A stretch of 64,000 nt of DNA. Origin: Streptomyces sp. SA15. Its GTDB lineage: Bacteria; Actinomycetota; Actinomycetes; Streptomycetales; Streptomycetaceae. Position numbers and translations under genes: made by a program. A model generated the notes under the pieces. The model was not told the origin of the DNA. It saw nothing but the letters and a program-made list of their open reading frames with translations, and searched no databases. The stretch lies in assembly GCF_002291145.1 (NCBI RefSeq), contig NZ_NTGE01000222.1, forward strand, positions 1 through 64,000. Reading direction: 5' to 3'. Of the stretch, positions 56,771-64,000 are shown piece after piece; position 1 is the stretch's first letter; every line of letters starts with the position of its first letter.

Positions 56771-58261
56771 CTATGCCTGTGCGCTGGTGCCGGGCTTCTT
56801 GCCCTTCGGAAGCGCCAGCCTGATCTCCTCCCGCAGCTCTTGGATCTTCGGGTAGGTGGCGTACTCGGCGGTGAGCCGGTACATCTGGGCCAGCCGGTCC
56901 CAGGTGCGACGGGAGGAGTTCGACCCCATGGCCATCAGGGCCAGCCGTGCGTAACGGTCCGCCTGTTCGGGGTCGTCGGCGATGAAGCAGGCCGATGCCA
57001 TGGACAGATGGTCGAAGATCTTCGACCGCTCCCGGCCGTCGACCCGCAGGGACAGGGCCTTCTCCGCGTAGTGCTGGGCGTGCACGGCCGCGCCCGGCTC
57101 GTGCTCCGCCAGCGTGCGGTAAGCCAGGGCCTGCATGCCGTACAGGTCCTCCTCCTTGAAGGTCTGCATCCAGCTCGGCGGCGGCACGTCGCCCCGGTCG
57201 GAGACGAAGAGGTCCTCCGCCTGACCGAGGGTGCGGCGCATGGCCTGGCCCTTGCCCATGGAGGCCTGTGCCCAGGCCTCCACGGTGTGGAGCATCGCCT
57301 TGGTGCGCGGCAGCACCTCGTCACCGGAGCCGGACCGGGCGAGCTTCATCAGGTCGAGCGCGTCGTCGGGCCGGCCCAGGTGCACCATCTGGCGAGCCGC
57401 TCGGGAGAGCGCCTCCCCGGCGCGGGGCCGGTCGCCGCCCTCTCTCGCGGCATGGGCGGCGATGACGAAGTACTTCTGGGCCGTGGGCTCCAGGCCGACG
57501 TCGTGCGACATCCAGCCCGCGAGGACGGCGAGGTTGGCGGCGACGCCCCACAGGCGCCGCTGGAGATGGTCGGGGTGACGGTAGGCGAGCATGCCGCCCA
57601 CTTCGTTGAGCTGGCCTACGACTGCCTTGCGCTGCAGCCCGCCTCCGCGGGCCGCGTCCCAGGCCCGGAACACCTCCACCGAGCGCTCCAGTTCCTCGAT
57701 CTCCTGCGATCCGATGGGGGCGGCCTCGTAGCGGTCGAACCCAGCGGGGTCGGCGTGCAGGGGGTCGGCGAACTGGGGAGCGTCGGCGGTCAGGGCCGGA
57801 TCGGTGTGCAGCCAGTCGTACATGGCGCTGCTGAGTGCGGATCCCGCGGCGAGCACGGCACCCGCGCCCACCAAGCCGCGTCGGTTGAGCATGAGGTCCA
57901 TTCCCGTGAATTCGGTGAGGACCGCGGCGGTCCGTTCGGGCGCCCACGGCACTCCGTCGGGATGTTCAGCGCTCCCGCCTCGTGGCCGTTTCCCCGCACG
58001 CCCGTGCCGGACCAGACCGAGGTCCTCAATGGTCACGACACGGCCGAGACGCTCGGTGAACAGAGCCGCCAGCACCCGCGGCACCGGATCGCGCGGGATC
58101 TCTCCCATGTCGATCCAACGCCGCACCCGGGAGGTGTCGGTCGCCAGCTGGGGGTGGCCCATGGCCGCCGCCTGCCGGTTGACCAGCCTCGCGAGTTCAC
58201 CCTTGGACCAGCCGGCCAGGCCGAACAGGTCCGCCAGGCGGGAGTTGGGTTGTCCGCTCAC
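56771..58261 (-). CDS. nsdB: NsdA/NsdB-family TPR regulator, negative regulator of differentiation
   Basis: This is a 496-residue protein: N-terminal XRE-like helices (RLADLFGLAGWSKGELARLV, VRRWIDMGEIPRDPVPRVLA), a hydrophobic middle and a C-terminal TPR-like helical array (RAARQMVHLGRPDDALDLMK, AYRTLAEHEPGAAVHAQHYA, FDHLSMASACFIADDPEQAD). It matches the Streptomyces family of NsdA and NsdB, whose loss raises antibiotic production. The name nsdB is from position near chpB, as recalled from S. coelicolor. GTG 58261 with GGGGG 6 bases upstream is preferred over the longer frame to 58369. Confidence 0.83.
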   Translation of the reverse strand: MSGQPNSRLADLFGLAGWSKGELARLVNRQAAAMGHPQLATDTSRVRRWIDMGEIPRDPVPRVLAALFTERLGRVVTIEDLGLVRHGRAGKRPRGGSAEHPDGVPWAPERTAAVLTEFTGMDLMLNRRGLVGAGAVLAAGSALSSAMYDWLHTDPALTADAPQFADPLHADPAGFDRYEAAPIGSQEIEELERSVEVFRAWDAARGGGLQRKAVVGQLNEVGGMLAYRHPDHLQRRLWGVAANLAVLAGWMSHDVGLEPTAQKYFVIAAHAAREGGDRPRAGEALSRAARQMVHLGRPDDALDLMKLARSGSGDEVLPRTKAMLHTVEAWAQASMGKGQAMRRTLGQAEDLFVSDRGDVPPPSWMQTFKEEDLYGMQALAYRTLAEHEPGAAVHAQHYAEKALSLRVDGRERSKIFDHLSMASACFIADDPEQADRYARLALMAMGSNSSRRTWDRLAQMYRLTAEYATYPKIQELREEIRLALPKGKKPGTSAQA

Positions 58262-58494
58262 GTCAAGCCCCCAGGTTCTCGGCTGAGTTGACAGTAGCCC
58301 GGTGAGAGTTGCCGGGCGACTATTCGCCAGGGTTCGCCAGGGCACGCCAGATGGTGTGCCACTGGGCATCGGGTGTCAGGTAGGAACGCGCCACCCCGAC
58401 CCGGTCGCCGAGGGACATTCCCCAGGGTGCTCCCAAGGGGCCGGGCCGGGTAGCGCACTGACGTCGCAGGCACACGAAGGGATCTGTTTCGCCC

Positions 58495-59634
58495 ATGTAC
58501 ACAGCATCGTCCTCCGTGTCCGCTCCGCCCCGGTCGCTGCACCCCCGTCCGGCGGGTGGTGGCCCCTACCTCGACCCCGCACGCCCGGCGGCCCCCGTGC
58601 TCGGTGCGGGCATGACCCGGCGTGTTCCGGGGCTCGGCACCCAACCGCTCAGCGGGAGACTCGACTTGTCCGGCCCTCAGGGCGCCCAGCTGCGCACGGC
58701 GATCGCGTCGGTGCACCGGATCTGCCCGGAGTTCGCCCCGGTCCAGGTGCTGCGCCGCAGCGGACGCTCCGTGCTCCTGGTCGGCACGACAGGACGCAGC
58801 ACGGCCGTCGCCAAGTGTTTACTGGACCACTCCCCCGTGTGGTCCGAGCGGATCCGCCACGAGATAGCCGCATACCGCTCGTTCGTCCGGCACCGCCCAC
58901 CGGTGCGCGTGCCGAGACTGATCGCGGCGGACCCGGACAACTGCACCCTGGTCATCGAGCGGATGCCCGGCCGGGTGGCGGCACTGCACCGGCACCCGGC
59001 CGAGGCCCCGCCCCGCGCGGACATCAGGGCGGCACTCGGCGCGATCTGCCGGCTGAACGCCTGGCGGCCGCCGGCGGGCACCTTCGACGCCCCGCTGGAC
59101 TACGCGGCCCGCATCTCCCGCTACCACGAGCTGGGGTTGCTCACCGACCGGGACCTGGGCGACCTGCAGAAGCTGCTGCACGGCATCGCGGCGACCGCGG
59201 GCCGGCAGGGCATGGGCCAGTTCTGCCACGGCGACGCGCTGCTGTCGAACATCCTCCTGTCACCGGCCGGTCCAGTGCTGGTGGACTGGGAGCACGCGGG
59301 CTGGTACCTGCCGGGCTACGACCTGGCGACGCTGTGGTCGGTCCTCGGCGACGCGCCCGTGGCCCGGCGGCAGATCAGCCAGATCGCCCAGTCGGCCGGT
59401 CCCGCCTCACGGGACTCGTTCCTGGTGAACCTGATGCTCGTGCTGACCCGTGAGATCCGTACCTACGAGACGGCCGTGCAGCGTTCGATGCACGACACGA
59501 CCCCGGCGGCACCGGGACCAGCCCACCCGGGTGCTGCGCCGTCCGGCGAGGAACAGCGACTGCTGCTCAGGCGGCTGCACGACGACTGCCAGTTGGCCCG
59601 CCGGGCCGTGCGCGCGGCGGTCGGCACTCGCTGA
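58495..59634 (+). CDS. Phosphotransferase with a TTA codon, next to nsdB
   Basis: This is a 379-residue protein of the aminoglycoside-phosphotransferase fold: RSVLLVGTTGRSTAVAKCLL (ATP-binding Lys region), EIAAYRSFVRHRPPVRVPRL, catalytic loop GQFCHGDALLSNILLSPAGP and metal site PVLVDWEHAGWYLPGYDLAT. Codon 109 (58819-58821) is TTA, so expression depends on bldA. It is divergent from nsdB. The substrate is unknown; a developmental role is suggested by context only. ATG 58495. Confidence 0.82.
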   Translation: MYTASSSVSAPPRSLHPRPAGGGPYLDPARPAAPVLGAGMTRRVPGLGTQPLSGRLDLSGPQGAQLRTAIASVHRICPEFAPVQVLRRSGRSVLLVGTTGRSTAVAKCLLDHSPVWSERIRHEIAAYRSFVRHRPPVRVPRLIAADPDNCTLVIERMPGRVAALHRHPAEAPPRADIRAALGAICRLNAWRPPAGTFDAPLDYAARISRYHELGLLTDRDLGDLQKLLHGIAATAGRQGMGQFCHGDALLSNILLSPAGPVLVDWEHAGWYLPGYDLATLWSVLGDAPVARRQISQIAQSAGPASRDSFLVNLMLVLTREIRTYETAVQRSMHDTTPAAPGPAHPGAAPSGEEQRLLLRRLHDDCQLARRAVRAAVGTR

Positions 59635-59641
59635 CGGGGAT

Positions 59642-59685
59642 GACGGTCCGCGGTGCGCCAGGACATCGGCGCACCGCGGACCGTC
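59642..59685 (+). terminator. Very strong terminator after the phosphotransferase gene
   Basis: A perfect 18-bp inverted repeat (59642-59659 with 59668-59685) and an 8-base loop, 7 bases after the stop codon. It is the longest perfect stem found in the window. Confidence 0.88.
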
Positions 59686-59830
59686 GTATGTCCGCCACGA
59701 AACTCCCATAAATCTGATGAACGGGAGAAATAGCCCGCTCCTGGGCATGATTGACGGATCGTCGGCAGGCCGGTATCGCAGACGCACCGGCCCCGCACGG
59801 CTCATCGCCCGACCGTCCCAGGAGGCCGCA

Positions 59831-61804
59831 TTGAGAGGATCCGTCACCGGCACCGGCGGAGCCGCCGGGCACAGACGCGACAGACGTATCCGAAGAACCG
59901 TCGGCACGGTGGCCTCCGCCGCCCTGTTGCTGCCGTTGCTCGGCGCGGCCCCGCCCGACGGCCGGGCCTCCGCGGACCGGCTGCGGCAGGCGTTCGTCTC
60001 CGCGGCCGCCGAGTACCACGTGCCGCAGAGCGTGCTCCTGGGCGTCTCCTACCTCCAGTCCCGCTGGGACGCGCACGGCGGAGCGCCGAGCGTGACCGGT
60101 GGGTACGGCCCCATGCATCTGACCGACGCCCGCACCGCGCTCGCCGGCGCGCCGCACCACAGCGAGGGCACGGAGGACGCGCGCGGCGACCTTGCCCGAC
60201 CGCCGCTGCCTCCCAAGACGAAGGTCCCGCGGAACTCCGGACTCCCGGCCCGCCTCAGGACCCTGGCCAGGGCGGCCGAGCTCACCGGCCTCTCCGCCGA
60301 GCAGTTGCGCACCGATGCCGCCGCGAACGTGGCGGGCGGTGCCGCCCTGCTGGCCGCCGCCCAGAAGGACCTGGGCGAGCCGCTGAGCAAGAACCCGGAG
60401 AAGTGGTACGGGGCGGTGGCCCGGTTCTCCGGCGCGGACGACAGCGCGACGGCGGCGGCGTACGCAAATGAGGTGTACGACGTGCTGCGTACCGGTGAGG
60501 AGCGCATCACCGACGCCGGTCAGCGGATCGCCCTGGCCGGCCGGCCGAACCTGGTACCCGACACCGCGCAGCTGGCCCGCACGGGGCTGCGCGGGCTCGA
60601 CGCGGGCGGCACGGAGTGCCCGAAGACGGTGTCCTGCGAGTGGATCCCCGCTGCGTACAAGGACCTCGGCGAGGGCGACTACGGCAACCACGACGTGGGC
60701 GACCGACCGGCGTCCCAGAGCATCGACCACATCGTCATCCACGACACCGAGGGCCCCTGGGAAGGAGTCCTCGCCATGGTGCAGGACCCGGCCTATGTGT
60801 CGTGGCACTACTCGCTGCGCTCCACGGACGGTCACATCGCCCAGCATGTGAAGGCCAAGGACGTGGCGTGGCACGCGGGCAACTGGTACGTCAACGCCAA
60901 GTCGATCGGCCTGGAGCACGAGGGCTTCCTGGCGAGCCCCGACGCCTGGTACACGGAGGCCATGTACCGGTCGTCGGCGCGACTGGTGAAGTACCTGGCG
61001 CGGAAGTACGGCATCCCGCTGGACCGGCAGCACGTCCTCGGACACGACAACGTCCCGGGCGGGACCACCGCGGCCATCGCCGGCATGCACACCGACCCGG
61101 GCCCGTACTGGGACTGGCGTCACTACTTCGCCCTGCTGGGCCGCCCCTTCGAGGCCACCGCCGACGAGCGCGGCGGCCTGGTGACGATCCGGCCCGACTA
61201 CTCCGCCAACCGGCCGCAGTACACGGGCTGCGTCGCCAAGGGCGAGCCCTGTGCGGTCCACGGGTCGAGCGCCGTACGACTGCGTTCCGGGCCCGGCGAG
61301 TCCTACCCGCTGATCAAGGACATCGGCCTGGGCACGACCCCGACCACCGGGGTGAACGACCTGTCCTCGCGGGTCTCCACCGGCCAGCAGTACGCGGTCG
61401 CCGGCCGGGACGGCGACTGGACGGCGATCTGGTTCCTCGGACAGAAGGCCTGGTTCAAGAACCCGAAGAAGAACCCGACCGCGGTGCACGCGACCGGCCG
61501 GGTGGTGACCCCCAAGGCCGGCCTTTCGAGCGTCCCGGTCTACGGTCGCGCCTACCCGGAGGCCTCCGCCTACCCGGCGGGAGTGCCCGCCCAGTCGGTG
61601 TCGCCGCTGCCGTACAAGCTGCTCAAGGGCCAGCGGTACGTGGTCGGTGACAAGGTGCCGGGTGAGTACTACTACGCGGTGAGCTTCGACGAGGCCTCGC
61701 ACAAGGTCGTGGTGGGCAAGGACCTGTACTACGAGATCCAGTTCGGCCACCGGGTGGCGTTCGTGCGGGCGGCGGACGTACGCGCGGAGCCGTCGCGGTC
61801 GTAG
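59831..61804 (+). CDS. Secreted N-acetylmuramoyl-L-alanine amidase with N-terminal lysozyme-like domain
   Basis: This is a 657-residue exported protein. TTG 59831 is 5 bases after GGAGG. A signal (VASAALLLPLLGAAPP) follows a basic stretch. Residues about 45-215 look like a transglycosylase-like helical domain (VPQSVLLGVSYLQSRWDAHG, AANVAGGAALLAAAQKDLG). An Amidase_2 domain follows (DHIVIHDTEGPWEGV, with zinc His; SWHYSLRSTDGHIAQHVKAK; GHDNVPGGTTAAIAGMHTDP). C-terminal SH3-like repeats end it. It would cleave the peptide from muramic acid in cell-wall turnover. The strong terminator upstream makes it a separate unit. Confidence 0.88.
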   Translation: MRGSVTGTGGAAGHRRDRRIRRTVGTVASAALLLPLLGAAPPDGRASADRLRQAFVSAAAEYHVPQSVLLGVSYLQSRWDAHGGAPSVTGGYGPMHLTDARTALAGAPHHSEGTEDARGDLARPPLPPKTKVPRNSGLPARLRTLARAAELTGLSAEQLRTDAAANVAGGAALLAAAQKDLGEPLSKNPEKWYGAVARFSGADDSATAAAYANEVYDVLRTGEERITDAGQRIALAGRPNLVPDTAQLARTGLRGLDAGGTECPKTVSCEWIPAAYKDLGEGDYGNHDVGDRPASQSIDHIVIHDTEGPWEGVLAMVQDPAYVSWHYSLRSTDGHIAQHVKAKDVAWHAGNWYVNAKSIGLEHEGFLASPDAWYTEAMYRSSARLVKYLARKYGIPLDRQHVLGHDNVPGGTTAAIAGMHTDPGPYWDWRHYFALLGRPFEATADERGGLVTIRPDYSANRPQYTGCVAKGEPCAVHGSSAVRLRSGPGESYPLIKDIGLGTTPTTGVNDLSSRVSTGQQYAVAGRDGDWTAIWFLGQKAWFKNPKKNPTAVHATGRVVTPKAGLSSVPVYGRAYPEASAYPAGVPAQSVSPLPYKLLKGQRYVVGDKVPGEYYYAVSFDEASHKVVVGKDLYYEIQFGHRVAFVRAADVRAEPSRS

Positions 61805-61819
61805 CCTCCGCGAGCCGAG

Positions 61820-61849
61820 GGGCCGGGCTCCCCCGTGGGCGCCCGGCCC
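61820..61849. terminator. Bidirectional terminator between amidase and fucosidase
   Basis: GGGCCGGGC and GCCCGGCCC arms with a 12-base loop in the 60-base gap between the convergent genes. Confidence 0.65.
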
Positions 61850-61864
61850 TTCGTACGTACGGCG

Positions 61865-64000
61865 TCAGCGCCACTCGTAGCGGCGTCCGGCGACGGCCCT
61901 GAGCGTGGTCTCGCCGTCCTCCAGCAGGCCGCTGCGTACGGTCAGCCGGCGCGTCCGGGTGGCGGTGAGCGCGATGCGCGTGGGTTTTCCGTCCGCCCAG
62001 TCGATGTCGACGACGGCGCCGCCGCGGGCACGCAGCCCGCGGACCGACCCGTCCGGCCATGCGGCGGGCAGGGCGGGGAGGATCTCGATCACGTCGTGGT
62101 GGCTCTGCAGGAGCATCTCCACGATGCCGGACGTGGCGCCGAAGTTGCCGTCGATCTGGAACGGCGGGTGGGTGTCCCAGAGGTTGGGCAGGGTCGACGA
62201 CTTGAGCTGTTCGCCGAGCATCTTGTGGGCGTGGTCGCCGTCGTGCAGCCGGGCCCAAAAGTTGATCTTCCAGGCCTTGGACCAGCCGGTGCCGCCGTCG
62301 CCACGGGCGTTCAGGGAGACCTTGGCGGCCTCGGCCCACTTGCTGCCGGGCTCGATCTGCCGTCCGGGATGCAGGGCGAACAGGTGCGAGACGTGCCGGT
62401 GGTCGTCGGCCGCGTCGTCCAGGTCCTCCTTCCACTCCTGCAGCTGGCCCCAGGAGCCGATGCGCAGGCCGGGGTCCAGGTCCGCGAGGGCCTGTTCGAC
62501 GCGCTGCCGGAAGTCAGGCGCGTCGCCGAGGACGCGGGCGGCTTCGAGGGTGTTGGTGAACAGGTCGTGCACGATCTGCTGGGACATGGCCGCGCCCGCG
62601 GTGAAGTCGCCGTGCTCGGGCGAGTAGCTGGGGGTGACGACCAGGGTGCCGTCGCGCGGGTCGGTGCGCAGGTTGGCGAGCCAGAACTCGGTGGCCTCCT
62701 TCATCACCGGGTAGGCGGTGGTGCGCAGGTAGTCGGTGGAGCCGCCGAAGCGGTAGTGCTCGTAGAGCTGCTGGGTGAGCCACGCCGCCGCCTCCGGGAA
62801 CCAGAACGCGGTGGCCCAGTCGTGGACGCCCGTGAAGCCGTAGGGGTTGGTCTCGTTGTGCACGACCCAGCCGTTGGTGCCGAACATCTCCCGTGCCGTG
62901 CGGCGTCCGGGGGCGCGCAGGGCCTCGACGAAGCGGTCGTACGGGGCGGTGGTCTCGGCGAGATTGGCGGCCTCGGCGAGCCAGTAGTTCATCTGCAGGT
63001 TGATGTTGACGTGGTAGTCGGCGTTCCAGGGTGGCGTGGTGCTGTGGTTCCAGACGCCCTGGAGGTTGGCGGGCAGCGAGCCGGGGCGGGAGGAGGCGAT
63101 GAGCAGGTAGCGGCCGTACTGGAAGTAGAGGGCTTCCAGGGCGCGGTCCGCCGCGCTCGCGCCGGCCGTGTACGAGGCGAGCAGCCGGTCGGTGGGGACG
63201 TCCGCCGGGAACGACTGGCCGAGGTCCAGGGCGACGCGGCGGAACAGGGCGCGGTGGTCGGCGATGTGCCGGGCGCGCAGGGAGTCGTAGTTGCGGCCCT
63301 TCGCCCGGTCGACGGCGCGGGTGACGGCGGCGTGCGGGTCGTCTCCGCGGTAGTCGGGGTAGGTGTCGGCGTAGTCCGTGCCGGCGGCCAGCACGAGCCA
63401 GGCACTGTCGGCTCCGGTGACGGTGATCGTGCCGTCGGCGTTCGAGGTCACGGTTCCGCCCGTGGTGCGGACCTGGACCTGGGCCTCGAAGCGGAGCTTG
63501 TTGTCCACGAGGGCGCCTCGTACGGTCAGGCGTCCGCCGGTCGCGGTGGTGGTGAAGTCCTTGCGGGGTGAGGTGTAGCGGAGGGTGAAGGCGACGCTGC
63601 CCGGGCGGTCGGCGGTGAGCCGTCCGACGATCACGCCGTCCGGGTGGGAGGCGAAGAACTCCCGTCGGTGGCGGACCTGTTGGTCGGTGTAGGCGACCGA
63701 CGCCATGCCGTCGTCGAGGTTCAGGTCGCGGCGGTATCCGTCCGGCGCCGGTGCGGCGGGGAGGTCCAGGTGGAGGTCGCCGAAGGTCTGGTAGGCGCCG
63801 AAGCCGACGCGCGGCTGGCCCAGCCGGTCGGCGACGGCCTCCGGGTCGAGCCGCCGCTGTGCGTCGAGGTCGTCCTGCACGGCGTCGATGGCTCCGGGGC
63901 GGGGCGCGCGCCAGTTGCCGTGGTCGTAGCCCTGCGCCGAGCCTGGGCCACCGGTCCACAGGGTCTTCTCGTTGAACTGCAGGCGTTCGGAGGCGAGGGT
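61865..64000 (-). CDS. Glycoside hydrolase family 95 alpha-L-fucosidase-like protein (5' end outside window)
   Basis: The frame runs off the end of the window; 711 residues are visible. It matches GH95: LQFNEKTLWTGGPGSAQGYD near the N-terminus, ASYTAGASAADRALEALYFQ, SSRPGSLPANLQGVWNHSTT, ADYHVNINLQMNYWLAEAAN (catalytic Asn pair), VVTPSYSPEHGDFTAGAAM (Glu), HVSHLFALHPGRQIEPGS and NLWDTHPPFQIDGNFGATSG (Asp). GH95 enzymes release alpha-1,2-L-fucose or L-galactose by inversion. Whether a signal peptide exists cannot be seen because the start is missing. Confidence 0.92.
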   Translation of the reverse strand, partial: TLASERLQFNEKTLWTGGPGSAQGYDHGNWRAPRPGAIDAVQDDLDAQRRLDPEAVADRLGQPRVGFGAYQTFGDLHLDLPAAPAPDGYRRDLNLDDGMASVAYTDQQVRHRREFFASHPDGVIVGRLTADRPGSVAFTLRYTSPRKDFTTTATGGRLTVRGALVDNKLRFEAQVQVRTTGGTVTSNADGTITVTGADSAWLVLAAGTDYADTYPDYRGDDPHAAVTRAVDRAKGRNYDSLRARHIADHRALFRRVALDLGQSFPADVPTDRLLASYTAGASAADRALEALYFQYGRYLLIASSRPGSLPANLQGVWNHSTTPPWNADYHVNINLQMNYWLAEAANLAETTAPYDRFVEALRAPGRRTAREMFGTNGWVVHNETNPYGFTGVHDWATAFWFPEAAAWLTQQLYEHYRFGGSTDYLRTTAYPVMKEATEFWLANLRTDPRDGTLVVTPSYSPEHGDFTAGAAMSQQIVHDLFTNTLEAARVLGDAPDFRQRVEQALADLDPGLRIGSWGQLQEWKEDLDDAADDHRHVSHLFALHPGRQIEPGSKWAEAAKVSLNARGDGGTGWSKAWKINFWARLHDGDHAHKMLGEQLKSSTLPNLWDTHPPFQIDGNFGATSGIVEMLLQSHHDVIEILPALPAAWPDGSVRGLRARGGAVVDIDWADGKPTRIALTATRTRRLTVRSGLLEDGETTLRAVAGRRYEWR

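Noticed and set aside
57720..57745. tRNA-like T-loop sequence GGTTCGAACCC-like
   Set aside because: It lies inside nsdB on a coding strand, with no cloverleaf around it.
56771..58369. Longer start of nsdB at 58369
   Set aside because: The added residues are low-complexity and the shorter GTG start has a spaced GGGGG; homologues begin at SGQPN.

Overview
The window is chromosomal DNA of a Streptomyces, or a very close relative. GC content is very high with G/C-rich third codon positions, GTG and TTG starts are frequent, and TTA codons are rare and confined to a few genes. It also carries lineage-specific genes: an SsgA-like protein (ssgC), a long chaplin (chpB), clpP3-clpP4 with popR, a SigB-family sigma factor (sigL), a streptophobe membrane protein and an NsdA/NsdB-type TPR regulator (nsdB). 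From memory, this set follows the S. coelicolor order around SCO7290 to SCO7250, which is arm rather than core; I could not check that by alignment. I saw no rRNA, tRNA, CRISPR array or prophage.

Layout. 0-9.8 kb: the 3' end of a LuxR regulator, a secreted SGNH hydrolase, a TerD-CAP-CAP fusion, an AIM24 protein, a dehydratase remnant, a membrane pseudokinase, a serine hydrolase, an F420-type oxidoreductase and a conserved unknown. 9.8-21 kb: ssgC, small membrane or Ala-rich proteins, and a metabolic patchwork (aldo/keto reductase, Tat-exported cholesterol-oxidase-like flavoprotein, SRPBCC protein, RNase HI, VOC proteins, zinc alcohol dehydrogenase, SGNH lipoprotein, epoxide hydrolase). 21-24.7 kb: clpP3-clpP4, convergent popR, then sigL and a convergent RsbW-like kinase. 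24.8-33.2 kb: streptophobe protein, small unknowns, two aldo/keto reductases, a LysR regulator, and an adenosine deaminase gene cut by an IS481-type remnant. 33.5-40.3 kb: MarR, a signal-less AmiC-like binding protein and the urea-type ABC transporter urtABCDE. 40.3-46.5 kb: a sulfur pair (acyl-CoA-dehydrogenase-like flavoprotein and SsuD-like monooxygenase) with a cysteine-rich leader peptide, followed by many broken genes. 46.5-64 kb: GNAT enzymes and a deaminase, chpB, a TAP-type peptidase, a MarR/thioesterase divergon with a clear operator, a baeRF-like protein, a SpoIIE phosphatase, nsdB, a phosphotransferase, a peptidoglycan amidase and the 3' part of a GH95 fucosidase.

How the genes fit together. 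Three genes (ssgC, sigL and the RsbW-like kinase) each have a sequence fitting the Streptomyces SigB-family promoter, suggesting a stress/development circuit around sigL. The alternative Clp protease has its activator popR beside it, and PopR keeps the two terminal alanines reported as a Clp degron; ClpP4 has lost its catalytic histidine. urtB-urtC-urtD-urtE overlap by a few bases or abut, so they are one operon, with urtA separated by a hairpin; paired inverted repeats and a GAAAC doublet in front of urtA suggest nitrogen-linked control. TTA codons in the SpoIIE phosphatase, the nsdB-adjacent phosphotransferase and one small unknown tie those genes to bldA. The main curiosities are the catalytically defective ClpP4, the signal-less binding protein, the leader peptide, an 11-copy heptamer array after a stop codon, and about seven truncated or frameshifted genes.
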